Shown here: positions 1-9,005 of the stretch, piece by piece
Layout of the letters: each line of letters starts with the position of its first letter
How positions within the stretch are numbered: position 1 is the first letter of the stretch
NCBI GenBank assembly: GCA_003242735.1
Contig: QGVH01000016.1
Location: 1 to 64,000 of the forward strand
Origin: a bacterium
GTDB taxonomy: Bacteria; Gemmatimonadota; Gemmatimonadetes; Longimicrobiales; RSA9
Direction: 5' to 3'
Length of the DNA stretch: 64,000 nt
Translations under genes and position numbers: made by a program
The notes under the pieces: model-generated
Databases searched by the model: none
Told to the model about the DNA's origin: nothing
The model's input: the letters and a program-made list of their open reading frames with translations, nothing else

Positions 1-21
1 TTTCCTTATTGCGGCGGGGGG

Positions 22-996
22 TTAGGTGGTGAAAAGGAGCCACGACCGCCGCCCCCCCCGCCTGTTCGGCCTGGCTGGCGGGCGGGGGGAGTGGCCCGGC
101 GCCGCTCGACGGCGCCTTCGCCGAGCTCGAGCGGCGGCTGGCGCACCCCCGACCGCCGGCCCAGCCGACCCCATCTGACCCCCGGCGCCCGGCGCCGCCG
201 CCAGCACCTCGCGCGCCGCCTCGACGCTCACGGGCCGCTCGAACGAGGCGTGGACCGCCTCGCTGTGGGCGCGGTACACGGGGACGCGCACGCACGTGGC
301 CGACACGGCCAGGTCGGGGAGGCCGAGGATCTTGCGCGACTCGAGGAGCAGCTTGCGCTCCTCGGAGTTGTAGCCGTCTTCGCCCACGGCGCTGTCGTGG
401 CTGAAGACGTTGAACGCGTACGGATGCGGCAGCACCTTCGGCTCGTACGGCTGGCCCGCGAGATAGGCGCGCGTGCTCTCGCGCAGCTCCTCCATCGCCG
501 CCGCGCCCGCGCCCGACGCGGACTGGTACGTCGACAGGATCAGCCTGCGGACCGGGTTCTCGCGATGGATCGGCCACAGCGGCGTGATCGAGATGATCGC
601 CGCGCAGTTCGGGTTCGCGATGATCCCCCGATGCGAGCGGATCGCGTCCGCGTTGATCTCGGGCACGACGAGCGGCACCGTGGGGTCCATGCGAAACGCG
701 GACGAGTTGTCGACGACGACCGCGCCGCGCTCGACGGCGATGGGCGCGAACTTGCGCGACGTGGAACCGCCCGCGGAGAACAGCGCGAGGTTCACGTCGT
801 CGAAGCTTCGCTCCGTCAGCTCCTCGACGGTCAACGTCTCGCCGCGGAACGTCATCGTCTTGCCGGCCGAGCGCGCCGACGCGAACAGCCTGAGCTTCGA
901 CAGCGGGAACTTGCGTTGCTCGAGACAATGGACGATCTCGACGCCGACGGCGCCGGTCGCGCCGACGACCGCGACGACGGGTTCACGGGCATTCAT
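22..996 (-). CDS. asd: Aspartate-semialdehyde dehydrogenase, C-terminus disrupted
   Basis: Asd reduces aspartyl phosphate to aspartate semialdehyde in the lysine/threonine/methionine pathway. Residues 1-270 are clearly this family: GATGAVG nucleotide loop at 12-18, catalytic Cys131 in ANPNC, Gln158 in the STYQSASG stretch, Arg238 and His244 in RVPVYRAHSE. After residue 270 (about position 187) the protein turns into low-complexity Ala/Arg/Pro sequence with no similarity to the usual C-terminal tail (roughly 65 residues expected), although the frame stays open to position 22. The natural end is therefore missing. Start is ATG at 996 with a GGAG about 11 bases upstream. Either a real truncation or a join in the assembly near 185. 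Identity of the N-terminal part is secure; function of the product is doubtful. Confidence 0.85.
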   Translation of the reverse strand: MNAREPVVAVVGATGAVGVEIVHCLEQRKFPLSKLRLFASARSAGKTMTFRGETLTVEELTERSFDDVNLALFSAGGSTSRKFAPIAVERGAVVVDNSSAFRMDPTVPLVVPEINADAIRSHRGIIANPNCAAIISITPLWPIHRENPVRRLILSTYQSASGAGAAAMEELRESTRAYLAGQPYEPKVLPHPYAFNVFSHDSAVGEDGYNSEERKLLLESRKILGLPDLAVSATCVRVPVYRAHSEAVHASFERPVSVEAAREVLAAAPGAGGQMGSAGPAVGGAPAAARARRRRRRAAPGHSPRPPARPNRRGGRRSWLLFTT

Positions 997-1041
997 CGGT
1001 CATTCACTCCACTCGATGCCTAGCGGAAGAGCGCAGGCGCC

Positions 1042-1079
1042 AAAACGAAAAAGGCCCCGCCGGATACCGACGGGGCCTT
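1042..1079 (-). terminator. Rho-independent terminator, minus strand
   Basis: A perfect 9-bp stem (1051-1059 with 1071-1079, AAGGCCCCG arms) has an 11-base loop and, read on the minus strand, is followed by TTTTTCGTTTTG. It would end a minus-strand transcript arriving from above 1080, just before asd begins at 996. No complete gene for that transcript is present; only a short open tail ending in EARAR with stop near 1103 can be seen before the helicase fragment starts. Confidence 0.8.
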
Positions 1080-1132
1080 GGAATCTCGCATGCTGCTGCC
1101 GTTCAGCGCGCACGCGCCTCCGCCGCCCCGAG

Positions 1133-3205
1133 GTGTTCCCCCTTCACGGCCCCCCCGCCGTGCTCGGCGCGCTCCGCGCCGCGTGTGGCGAGATCTCCAT
1201 CGCCGACGACCGCTTCGACCTGAAGCGCATCCTGCGGCGCATCTCGGACTGGAAGAACCGCCGCATCTCGCCGGAACAGGCCATGCGCGAAGTGGCCTCG
1301 GCCCCGACCCGCGGCAACCGCGCCGACGACTACGCCATCCTCGCCGCGCAGGCCTACGGCCGCTACGAGGAGACACTGCGCGCCGCCGGCGCCGTGGACT
1401 TCGACGACCTGCTCCTCCTTCCCGTGCGGCTGCTGGAGGAGGACGAAGAGGTCCGCCACGACCTCTGGCGCCGCTGGCATTACCTCATGATCGACGAGTA
1501 CCAGGACACCAACCCCGTCCAGCTCGACCTCGCACGGCTCCTCGCCGGCCCGAGACGCAACCTCTGCGTCGTGGGCGACGACGACCAGGCCATCTACGCG
1601 TTCCGCGGCGCAGATGTGAACAACATCCTCGAGTTCGAACGACACTTCCCCGGCGCGCGGGTCATCAAACTCGAGCAGAACTACCGCTCCACGCGCCGCA
1701 TCCTCGCCGCGGCCAACGCCGTCATCGCGGGCAACGCACGCCGCCACGCGAAGCAGCTCCACACGGAGAACCCCATCGGCGCGCCGATCGACCTGTGGGA
1801 GCACGAGGACGAGGAAGCGGAGGCCGAGGCGATCGCCAACGAGATCGCCACGCGACGCCTCACCCAGAAGCGGAAGTGGGGCGACTTCGCGATCCTCTAC
1901 CGCACCAACACGCAGTCGCGGCCGCTGGAGGAAGCGCTACGGGCCAGGAACATGCCCTACCGCGTCGTCGGTGGCACCGCGTTCTTCGATCGGAAGGAAG
2001 TGGCCGACGCTCTCGCGTACCTGCGCGCCGTCGCCTTCCCCAAGGACGAGATCGCGATCCGCCGCATCATCAACTATCCGCCGCGAGGGATCGGGCGCGC
2101 CACGGTCCTGAAGATCGCCGAACTCGCGCAGGCGAAAGGCATCGGCTTCGCAGATGCACTACTCGCCGTGGGCCCCGAGGACGTCGGCGCCGCGGCCCAC
2201 CGGGCGATCGTCGGGTTCCTCGAGATGCTCGAAGACGAACGACAGAAACTGAGCGACGCCGAAGCGGAAGCCGCGGCCGGCCCGCCGGGCATCGGGCTCC
2301 CGCCCATCGCGCGCTGGGCCGAAGCGTTCCTCCGCCGCACCGGCATCGAGGAGGAGATCCGCTCCGACCGCAGGAACCAGCGCAGCGCCGACTTCCGCGT
2401 GGACAACATCCGCGACGTCGTCGGCTCCATCGCCCGTTACGAGCGCCGCGTCTGGGGCCAGCTCGGGCGCGTGGACGGTGCGAGCAACGGTGGAGGCGAC
2501 GTCGTCGCCGCCTCATCCAACGGGCGCCGCTCGCTCCGCGAGGCCTTGATGACGCGCGGCGACGGCGAGTTCGCAACGATCGCCCTCGGGCGCGGCGAGA
2601 CGCACACGGTGCCCGATGCAACCGCGCTGAGTTCCGACGGCACCGGGGTCACGCCCGCAGCGATCGCTCCGGGCTCGCTCGACGAGGGCTGGACGCCGCC
2701 GCGCCTCGTGGACGCCCTCGCACGCCTCGCCCTCAGCGACCTCGAGGATCGCGCCGACGACGGCCGTGAGGACGACGCATGCATCGCCCTCATGACCCTG
2801 CACTCCGCCAAGGGGCTGGAGTTCGAGGACGTCTTCATCGTCGGGCTCGAGGAGGAGATCCTCCCGCACGCCCGCTCCATCGAGGCCGCCGGCGACCCCG
2901 AGAACCCCGGCCACGGTGATCCGCTCGCGGAGGAGCGGCGGCTCTTCTACGTCGGCATCACGCGCGCCCGCAGCCGGCTCACCCTCTCGTACTGCCGTGC
3001 GCGTCGCAAGCACGGCGGACTCGTGCCGCGCCTCCCCTCGCGCTACCTGCAGGACATCCCGGCGGACCTCCTCAACGTCAGGTCACCAGGGACGCGTCTC
3101 AGCCCGGAGGAATCCGCGGAGCTGCGGAAGAACTTCTTCGCGCAGATGAAGGCGATGCTCGCTGGCGACGAACAGGACGCGGGCGCGCAGGCTCGCTCCG
3201 GGTAA
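1133..3205 (+). CDS. UvrD/Rep-family DNA helicase, N-terminus missing
   Basis: Superfamily 1 3'-5' DNA helicase of the PcrA/UvrD/Rep type. Recognisable sequence begins around 1133 (an in-frame GTG there could serve as a start) and contains motif II (DEYQDTN, near 1495), motif III (GDDDQAIYAFRGA), motif IV (LEQNYRS), motif V (LMTLHSAKGLEFEDVF) and motif VI (EERRLFYVGITRA). Motif I, the Walker A loop, and motif Ia are absent, so roughly 110-120 N-terminal residues are lost and the protein cannot bind ATP in the normal way. Upstream in-frame sequence (473-1130) is the antisense of asd and not helicase. An insert rich in Gly/Ala/Ser sits at about 2470-2690 between motifs IV and V. The break coincides with the end of a minus-strand segment carrying its own terminator, which suggests a junction at about 1130. 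Confidence 0.85.
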   Translation: MFPLHGPPAVLGALRAACGEISIADDRFDLKRILRRISDWKNRRISPEQAMREVASAPTRGNRADDYAILAAQAYGRYEETLRAAGAVDFDDLLLLPVRLLEEDEEVRHDLWRRWHYLMIDEYQDTNPVQLDLARLLAGPRRNLCVVGDDDQAIYAFRGADVNNILEFERHFPGARVIKLEQNYRSTRRILAAANAVIAGNARRHAKQLHTENPIGAPIDLWEHEDEEAEAEAIANEIATRRLTQKRKWGDFAILYRTNTQSRPLEEALRARNMPYRVVGGTAFFDRKEVADALAYLRAVAFPKDEIAIRRIINYPPRGIGRATVLKIAELAQAKGIGFADALLAVGPEDVGAAAHRAIVGFLEMLEDERQKLSDAEAEAAAGPPGIGLPPIARWAEAFLRRTGIEEEIRSDRRNQRSADFRVDNIRDVVGSIARYERRVWGQLGRVDGASNGGGDVVAASSNGRRSLREALMTRGDGEFATIALGRGETHTVPDATALSSDGTGVTPAAIAPGSLDEGWTPPRLVDALARLALSDLEDRADDGREDDACIALMTLHSAKGLEFEDVFIVGLEEEILPHARSIEAAGDPENPGHGDPLAEERRLFYVGITRARSRLTLSYCRARRKHGGLVPRLPSRYLQDIPADLLNVRSPGTRLSPEESAELRKNFFAQMKAMLAGDEQDAGAQARSG

Positions 3206-3412
3206 GCGGCACGCCGCCGGGCGAGGCGCGCGCCGGCGCACGCCGCCTCGCCCTCGGGCTGTGCCCACGCCACCGCCGCGCCGCCTCGATGATCCACGCG
3301 CCTGCCCGCCGGGGCTCGCGCCCGCCACCGAAAACGTGCGATACGGGCTGCCTGCCATCCTCGGCCCGCCGTGCCCGCAGCACGGCACGGTCCCCGGACG
3401 CCCCGGCGCCAC
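3206..3412. other. Gene-less stretch between helicase and kinase fragments
   Basis: Very GC-rich sequence with several short self-complementary GC stretches and no open frame resembling a protein. It separates two genes that both lack their 5' part, so a second junction may lie within or at the right edge of it. Confidence 0.4.
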
Positions 3413-3835
3413 ATGAGCCCCGAGCCGTCAGCCGTGCGTTTGCGTCAGGTCGTGAGCAACTTGCTGTCGAACGCGATCGAGTACACCGAGCGCGGCGCGG
3501 TGGGCAGTCGTGCGCTCCATGGCGAGCGCCAGGATGGCCCGGCGCCAGGGGAACGGGTGGTGGTGGAGGTCTGGGACACCGGCCCGGGTATCCCCGAAGA
3601 GGCGCGCGAACGGATCTTCGATGAGTTCGTGCGCCTGGACTCCAGAACCGCGGGGTTCGGCCTGGGCCTCACGATGAGCCGCATGCTCGCCCGCGCGCTT
3701 GGGGGCGAGATCACGGTGCGGAGCACGGTGGGCGCGGGGGCGACGTTCACGCTGTGGCTGCCGGCCGGACGAAGGCGAGGCGAAGCGGATGGTGAGTCGG
3801 CCAGCGTCCTGCGTCTCATGCCGGCCGCCGATTGA
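3413..3835 (+). CDS. Histidine kinase ATPase-domain fragment
   Basis: A 140-residue product that corresponds only to the HATPase_c domain of a sensor histidine kinase. It starts exactly at the N box (RLRQVVSNLLSNAIEYT), then shows the G1 box (WDTGPGIPEEARERIF), F box (DEFVRLDS), G2 box (GFGLGLTMSRML) and ends with FTLWLP plus a short tail. There is no sensor, HAMP or phosphoacceptor His domain, and nothing kinase-like is readable in any frame upstream. The ATG at 3413 is probably incidental. It is the 3' remnant of a larger kinase (a hybrid or PAS-type enzyme by the style of the G2 box). No partner response regulator follows. Confidence 0.75.
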   Translation: MSPEPSAVRLRQVVSNLLSNAIEYTERGAVGSRALHGERQDGPAPGERVVVEVWDTGPGIPEEARERIFDEFVRLDSRTAGFGLGLTMSRMLARALGGEITVRSTVGAGATFTLWLPAGRRRGEADGESASVLRLMPAAD

Positions 3836-3874
3836 GCCCGTTCCTCCCCCGACGCGGTTGCCCCCGCCGCACGA

Positions 3875-5209
3875 TCAAACCGACTCCTCAGCGACGACGG
3901 CGGCGGGCGCCGGCGCCGGCTCGGGCGCGCCGTTCTCCGGCGTCAGCTCCCCGCCCTTGCTCAGCGCACGGCGGAAGAGGATCGGGCCGGCGGTCTCGTT
4001 CACCGCGATCAGCGCGAGCAGCAGGCCCTGCAGGTATGCACCGCGCTCGGGGTACGCCTCGGCGAGAATGGCCGAGAGCCCGATCGCCACGCCGGCCTGC
4101 GAGACCAACCCCATCCACGCGTACTTCCGCTCCGGCCCCGTCGCTCCGGCCCACGCGGCGCCGATCCGCGTGCCCATCCAGATGGCGCTGCCGCGGACCA
4201 GCGCGATCGGCAGGACGAGCGGCAGCAGCGGCGCAACGCCTGCAATGTCGATCTTGGCGCCGGAGAGCGCGAAGAACACCACGAAGATCGGCGCGGCCGA
4301 GCGCTCCATCGCGTGCCGCAGCTCCTCTCCCCGCGAGGACGTGCTCTCCGCGACGAAACCGGCGGTGAGCAGCGTGAGGAGCACCTCGACCTGCGCGAGC
4401 CGCGCGATCTCCAGCCCGAAGAACGCGAGCAGCACCGCGAACAGCATCAGCTCGCGGCCGACGTAGCGCAGGTACAGCGCGACGGCTCCGCCGAGCAGCG
4501 CACCCACGATCAGCGCGCCGCCGATCTCCCACACCACCATGCCCACGCTGACGGCCGCGCTCGCGCCCTCCGGCGGCGCGAAGCTCCGGACGATGGCGAG
4601 CGTGCCGCTGAAGAGCAGGACCACGGCGACATCGGCGAGCAGCACCACGCCGAGCGTGGTCCGTGCGACGGGCCCGCGCGCGCGGGTCTCCGTGAGCAGC
4701 GCCATGGTGACCGCGGGCGAGTGCACCACGGCGATGGACGCGAACAGCAGCGCGAACGCCAGCGCCTCGGCCGGCCGCGCGCCCGCCAGCGGCGGGATGA
4801 ATCCGCGGAGCCCGTAGATGAGGCCGACGAGGGCGAGGAACGTGACGGCGAGCTCCGTGCTCATGATCTTGAGCAGGGTCACGCCCCGGTCCCGGACCTC
4901 ACGCCACCGCAGCTCCGCGCCGGCGAGGAACGCGATCAGCGCGACGGCGAGCTGGCTGACCGGCGTGAGCCGCTCGGTCCCGTTGGCGCTGATCGCGCCG
5001 AGCACGTGCGGCCCGAACAGCAACCCGCCGACCAGGTAGCCGACGATCTTCGGCAGCCGCACCGCCGCCACTACCTCGCCCACCGTGTAGGCGGCGAGGA
5101 TGAGGAAGCCGAACGAGAGCAGCGCCTCCGCACCCTGCCCCTCGGCGCCGAGAGGCAGGATCAGCCGCATCGCGGCGAGCAGCAGCAGGAGGATGACCAG
5201 CCGTCTCAC
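3875..5209 (-). CDS. Cation/proton antiporter (CPA2 family), second of a pair
   Basis: Integral membrane protein of 444 residues with about 12 hydrophobic segments, of the Na+/H+ exchanger fold (KefB-like, PF00999). The GxxG-rich first helices (LPKIVGYLVGGLLFGPHVLG), the conserved LAFLAG-like stretch (ALIAFLAGAELRW) and a long amphipathic middle are typical. It lacks the RCK/TrkA-N regulatory domain of full KefB proteins and ends in a Pro/Ala tail. Start is GTG at 5209, which overlaps the stop of the preceding antiporter (GTGA), so the two are translationally coupled. The longer upstream open frame is the shadow of that neighbour. Likely exchanges K+ or Na+ for H+ across the inner membrane; ion specificity cannot be read from the sequence. 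Confidence 0.85.
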   Translation of the reverse strand: MRRLVILLLLLAAMRLILPLGAEGQGAEALLSFGFLILAAYTVGEVVAAVRLPKIVGYLVGGLLFGPHVLGAISANGTERLTPVSQLAVALIAFLAGAELRWREVRDRGVTLLKIMSTELAVTFLALVGLIYGLRGFIPPLAGARPAEALAFALLFASIAVVHSPAVTMALLTETRARGPVARTTLGVVLLADVAVVLLFSGTLAIVRSFAPPEGASAAVSVGMVVWEIGGALIVGALLGGAVALYLRYVGRELMLFAVLLAFFGLEIARLAQVEVLLTLLTAGFVAESTSSRGEELRHAMERSAAPIFVVFFALSGAKIDIAGVAPLLPLVLPIALVRGSAIWMGTRIGAAWAGATGPERKYAWMGLVSQAGVAIGLSAILAEAYPERGAYLQGLLLALIAVNETAGPILFRRALSKGGELTPENGAPEPAPAPAAVVAEESV

Positions 5210-6447
5210 GCGGCCCCCTGTCCGTTCCTCTGCTGCGCGTGCCGTCGCGCAGCACCGGCGACGCGGCCGCCGTACGCGCTCACCAGCGAGCGCACGACCC
5301 TGGCGGAGAAGACGTCGCTCAGGAACACGGAGACGATCGCCGCCGTGAACACCACGTTGCTGAGGGCGGAGCCCTCGTGCAGATGGTAGTTCAGCGCGAT
5401 CGCGATGGCGAGGCCGCCGTGGCCGAGCAGCCCCATGCCCCAGCTCGAGCCCAAGACCGGCAGCACGCCGGTCCAGCGAGCGGCGAACCTCGCCGCGCCC
5501 AGCTTCGCCACCGTCCGCGCCAGCAACAGCACCGCCACCGGCACCAACCAGCCGCGGCTGCTGGGCTGCCATGCAGCGCCCGCGAAGATCAGCAGCACGA
5601 AGTACAGCGGCCGCTCCACCTTCGCCAGCACCTGGCGGATCTCGACGTTGCTGTGGGACGTGTTCACCAGGACCGCGCCCACCAGCATCGCCGGCAACAG
5701 CGGCGAGAGTCGCATGTACGCCGCTGCGCCGCTCGTCAGGATCAGCGCGCCCGCCAGGGCGATGAACAGGCGGTCAACCTTCCGCTCCGGGCCGAGGAAG
5801 AGGTGGAACAGGATCCCGCCCAGGAGCCCGACCGCAATGGAGACCACGACCCACTCGGTCGCCGTCAGCGGACGGACGGTGGATGGCGTGCCGGGGTGCG
5901 TGACTGCGAGCAGCACGCCGAACGTCGTGATCGCGACCACCGCGTCGATCGCCGTCGCCACGGAGAGCTGGCGGATCATCGGCCCCGACTGCCCCATGCT
6001 ACGCGACGTGAGCGCGATGCCCGCCGGCGCGGACGCCACCGCGATGGCGCCCAGCACGATCGCAGGCCGGACCACCTCCCCGCGCGCGAGGCCGAACCAC
6101 CACATCAGCGTCGCCGCCATGATGCCGGCCACCGTGGCGAACGAGAACAGCGCCTCGAGCCACGCGACCCGGTACATCACGCGCGGGATCCGCATCAGCT
6201 CCGGCAGCCGGAACTGGGCGCCGACCAGCGCGCCGATCCAACCGAACGCGAGGGTCATGAACGGCGCGAAGTCGCCGACCGTCGTGGGCCTGATCATGCC
6301 CGACACCTGAGGGCCGAGCAGGACGCCCAGCAGCAGGTACTCGGCGCCCGAGACGATCAGGTACCGCCGCGCCAGCCACTCCGAGGCCAGGTGTGCCGCG
6401 ACATAGGCGCCCACGACCACCAGGATCAGGACCAGCCCCGCGCTCAA
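5206..6447 (-). CDS. Cation/proton antiporter (CPA2 family), first of a pair
   Basis: A 413-residue polytopic membrane protein of the sodium/proton exchanger superfamily, similar in layout to the next gene but clearly diverged from it. The TTG at 6447 is chosen as start because AGGAG lies eight bases upstream and the first transmembrane helix (GLVLILVVVGAYVAAHL) follows at once; the frame upstream of it has no hydrophobic or family sequence. Segments such as SAEYLLLGVLLGPQVSG and FGLARGEVV are antiporter-like. The two antiporters together may form one heteromeric transporter, or two with complementary ion range, since the genes overlap by 4 bases. No regulatory nucleotide-binding domain is attached to either. 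Confidence 0.8.
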   Translation of the reverse strand: MSAGLVLILVVVGAYVAAHLASEWLARRYLIVSGAEYLLLGVLLGPQVSGMIRPTTVGDFAPFMTLAFGWIGALVGAQFRLPELMRIPRVMYRVAWLEALFSFATVAGIMAATLMWWFGLARGEVVRPAIVLGAIAVASAPAGIALTSRSMGQSGPMIRQLSVATAIDAVVAITTFGVLLAVTHPGTPSTVRPLTATEWVVVSIAVGLLGGILFHLFLGPERKVDRLFIALAGALILTSGAAAYMRLSPLLPAMLVGAVLVNTSHSNVEIRQVLAKVERPLYFVLLIFAGAAWQPSSRGWLVPVAVLLLARTVAKLGAARFAARWTGVLPVLGSSWGMGLLGHGGLAIAIALNYHLHEGSALSNVVFTAAIVSVFLSDVFSARVVRSLVSAYGGRVAGAARRHAQQRNGQGAA

Positions 6448-6922
6448 CGGTCGACTCCTGCCGACGGGCGCGGCCGGGGCCGCGCCGCTGGTTCGTGACC
6501 GACGTGGACGCGCACTGCGAAGTCTCGCACGATCCTCCTCCCCGGGCGGGCGGCCGCAGCCGCTCTGCTCCCGATTCGGACCGTACCCCACGCCGTGCCA
6601 TGCGCTCCCGCCCTCCACGACCGTGGCGTCGCGCTCGCCCGCCTGACGATCGCGGGGACGACAACGGCCCGGGGCGCCGGATGCGTGGGCACCGTCATGC
6701 GCTGCCTTCCGGTTTCTGTTCGGTCGGGGTGGATGTCCGGATCATGCGTCGCAGGCCGAGCGGCGCGCAAGGGCGCGCGTCACTCCATGCGGCCTCACGG
6801 GGTCACGCACCAGATGCTCCACTGCTGCCCCGCGCGCGGCCCCACGCGTTGCCGCACAACGCCGAGCAGCCCAACATAAGGGCTGCTCGGCTCACGTCGA
6901 GCCAGAGATTCGGAGCGGATCC
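6448..6922. other. Intergenic region between divergent antiporter and PQQ genes
   Basis: About 475 bases with no convincing gene on either strand; frames that stay open are Arg/Pro/Ala-rich. It must contain the divergent promoters for the antiporter pair and the PQQ dehydrogenase. The only clear structure is the 12-bp hairpin at 6861-6891. Confidence 0.5.
6861..6891 (+). promoter_or_regulatory. 12-bp perfect hairpin in the PQQ dehydrogenase leader
   Basis: Arms GCCGAGCAGCCC (6861-6872) and GGGCTGCTCGGC (6880-6891) pair perfectly around a 7-base A-rich loop. No T-run follows on either strand, so it is a poor intrinsic terminator. It lies 32 bases before the ATG at 6923 and would sit in the leader RNA, or act as a dyad operator in DNA. 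Confidence 0.55.
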
Positions 6923-8929
6923 ATGACCACCCGTGCGCGCAGCAGCCTCCTCATCCTCAGCGCCGCGATGGCGATCCTCGCCCTCGTCGCCGTCGCTGCT
7001 CGAGGCCCGCGCGCCGTCGCGCTCGACTACAGCGGGCCGATCGCCGGCTGGGACGCGTACGGCGGTGATGCCGGCGGCACCCGCTACTCGCCGCTCACGC
7101 AGATCACGCGCGACAACGTGCGCGCGCTCGAAGTCGCGTGGACATACCGGACAGGCGATGTGTCGGACGGTTCCGTCCACGCCCGAAAGAGCGCGTTCCA
7201 GACGACGCCGATCCTGTTCCGTGGCACGCTCTACCTCAGCACCGCGTTCAGCCGCGTCGTCGCCCTCGACCCGGAAACCGGCGCGGAGAAGTGGACGTAC
7301 GACCCCGGCCTCGACCTCACCGTTTTCTACGCCGAGCACCTGACCTCACGCGGCGTGACCGCGTGGACGGATCCGGACTCCGCACCGGACGCGCCGTGCG
7401 CCGCGCGCATCTTCCTGCCCGTGCTGGACGCGCGCATCGTCGCGCTGGACGCCGTGACCGGGCGCCCGTGCGCGGAGTTCGGCGAGAACGGGCAGGTGGA
7501 CCTCAAGATCGATGTCGGCGAGATCGACGAGGGGCAGTACGTGCTCACGTCGCCGCCGGTGGTCGTGGACGCTGTCCTCGTCACCGGCTCCGCGATCGGG
7601 GACAACCGTCGCGTCGACTCCGAGCGCGGCATCGTCCGCGGCTACGACGCGCGCACCGGCGAGCTTCGCTGGAAGTGGGATCCCATCCCACGGACACCCT
7701 CGGCCGATGCGTGGGGCGAGTGGACGCCCGAAGCGGCGGCGAGGACGGGCGGCGGCAATGCGTGGGCGCCGCTCGCGGCCGACCCGGAGCGCGGCCTCGT
7801 CTTCGTGCCGACGGGCAGTGCCTCGCCTGACTTCTACGGCGGCGAGCGGCCGGGCTCGAACCGCCACGCGAACTCTGTCGTCGCGCTGCGCGCGGCGACG
7901 GGCGAGGTGGTCTGGAGCTATCAGGTCGTGCACCACGACCTGTGGGACTACGACGTCGCGTCGCAGCCGTTGCTCGCCGATGTGCCCGTCGGCGGCCGCC
8001 TGGTCCCCGCCGTCATCCAGCCGACGAAGATGGGCCACGTCTTCGTCCTGCACCGCGAGACCGGTGAGCCGCTGTTCCCCATCGAAGAGCGAGCCGTTCC
8101 GGCGAGCGATGTTCCCGGCGAGCGTGCGTCGCCGACGCAGCCGTTCCCCACACATCCCGCGCCACTCTTGCCCGAGCGTTTCACGCCGGACTCCGCGTGG
8201 GGGCTCACGCCGTGGGACCGCAGGGTGTGCCGAGAGAAGCTCGCCGCATTGCGCTATGATGGCCCGTTCACGCCGCCGAGCTTCGAGGGCACACTGATCG
8301 TGCCGTCGTACGTGGGCGGATCGAACTGGGGGAGTGCCGCCTACGACCCGCGCCGCCACCTGCTCGTGCTGAACCTGAACCGCGGCGCCTCCTCTGCCCG
8401 TCTCCTGCCGCGCGACGAGTGGGAGCGCGAGTTGCGCGGTCCACGACGACGGGACGGCGAGTACGGCGCGCAGCTCGGTACACCGTACGGCGTGTACCGC
8501 GAGCACGTGCTGATGGGGCCGCTCGGCGTGCCGTGTACTCCGCCGCCGTGGGGCCTGCTCGTGGCCGTCGACATGGAGACGGGCGAGAAGAAGTGGCAGG
8601 TGCCCCTCGGCACGATCCGAGACGCGGCGCCCCTGCCGCTGCCGATCCGGCTCGGCGTGCCCAACATGGGCGGGCCGCTCGTCACCGCGAGCGGGCTCGT
8701 CTTCATCGCCGCGGCGCTGGACAACTATCTGCGCGCGTTCGACATCGAGACCGGTGAGGAGCTGTGGAAGGGCCGGCTGCCGGCGGGCGGACAGGCCACG
8801 CCGATGACGTACCGGCTGCGCCCTGACGGGAAGCAGTACGTCGTGATCGCGGCTGGCGGGCACGGCGCGTTTCTCAACGACCTCGGCGACCACGTCGTCG
8901 CGTTCGCGCTGAAGGAGCGGAGGCGGTGA
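6923..8929 (+). CDS. PQQ-dependent (glucose-type) dehydrogenase
   Basis: A 668-residue quinoprotein with an eight-bladed propeller. A single hydrophobic segment (residues 8-27) acts as signal peptide or anchor and exports it to the periplasm. The mature part opens with the typical GWDAYGGDAGGTRYSPLTQI and NVRALEVAWTYRTGD blades, and the stretch PIEERAVPASDVPGERASPTQPF is characteristic of membrane-type glucose dehydrogenases (Gcd) and their soluble relatives. It lacks the five-helix membrane domain of E. coli Gcd. It would oxidise an aldose or alcohol and pass electrons to a quinone or cytochrome c. Start at ATG 6923 follows GGAGCGGATCC. No PQQ biosynthesis or cytochrome genes are nearby. Substrate is not deducible. 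Confidence 0.88.
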   Translation: MTTRARSSLLILSAAMAILALVAVAARGPRAVALDYSGPIAGWDAYGGDAGGTRYSPLTQITRDNVRALEVAWTYRTGDVSDGSVHARKSAFQTTPILFRGTLYLSTAFSRVVALDPETGAEKWTYDPGLDLTVFYAEHLTSRGVTAWTDPDSAPDAPCAARIFLPVLDARIVALDAVTGRPCAEFGENGQVDLKIDVGEIDEGQYVLTSPPVVVDAVLVTGSAIGDNRRVDSERGIVRGYDARTGELRWKWDPIPRTPSADAWGEWTPEAAARTGGGNAWAPLAADPERGLVFVPTGSASPDFYGGERPGSNRHANSVVALRAATGEVVWSYQVVHHDLWDYDVASQPLLADVPVGGRLVPAVIQPTKMGHVFVLHRETGEPLFPIEERAVPASDVPGERASPTQPFPTHPAPLLPERFTPDSAWGLTPWDRRVCREKLAALRYDGPFTPPSFEGTLIVPSYVGGSNWGSAAYDPRRHLLVLNLNRGASSARLLPRDEWERELRGPRRRDGEYGAQLGTPYGVYREHVLMGPLGVPCTPPPWGLLVAVDMETGEKKWQVPLGTIRDAAPLPLPIRLGVPNMGGPLVTASGLVFIAAALDNYLRAFDIETGEELWKGRLPAGGQATPMTYRLRPDGKQYVVIAAGGHGAFLNDLGDHVVAFALKERRR

Positions 8930-8982
8930 GCGCCCGCGGCTGAGCGAGCGTCACCAGCACACGTTACCGCGCCTGCTCTGGC

Positions 8983-9005
8983 GGACCGCCGCCGCACGGC
9001 GGTCC
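8983..9005 (+). terminator. GC hairpin after the PQQ dehydrogenase gene
   Basis: Perfect 9-bp stem (GGACCGCCG / CGGCGGTCC) with a 5-base loop, 53 bases past the stop of the dehydrogenase. No T-run follows, so it is only a possible terminator. Confidence 0.4.

Noticed and set aside
1103-1804. Minus-strand open frame ending in LGAAEARAR
   Set aside because: Above about 1140 it is only the antisense of the helicase; just the last 12 or so codons could belong to a real gene.
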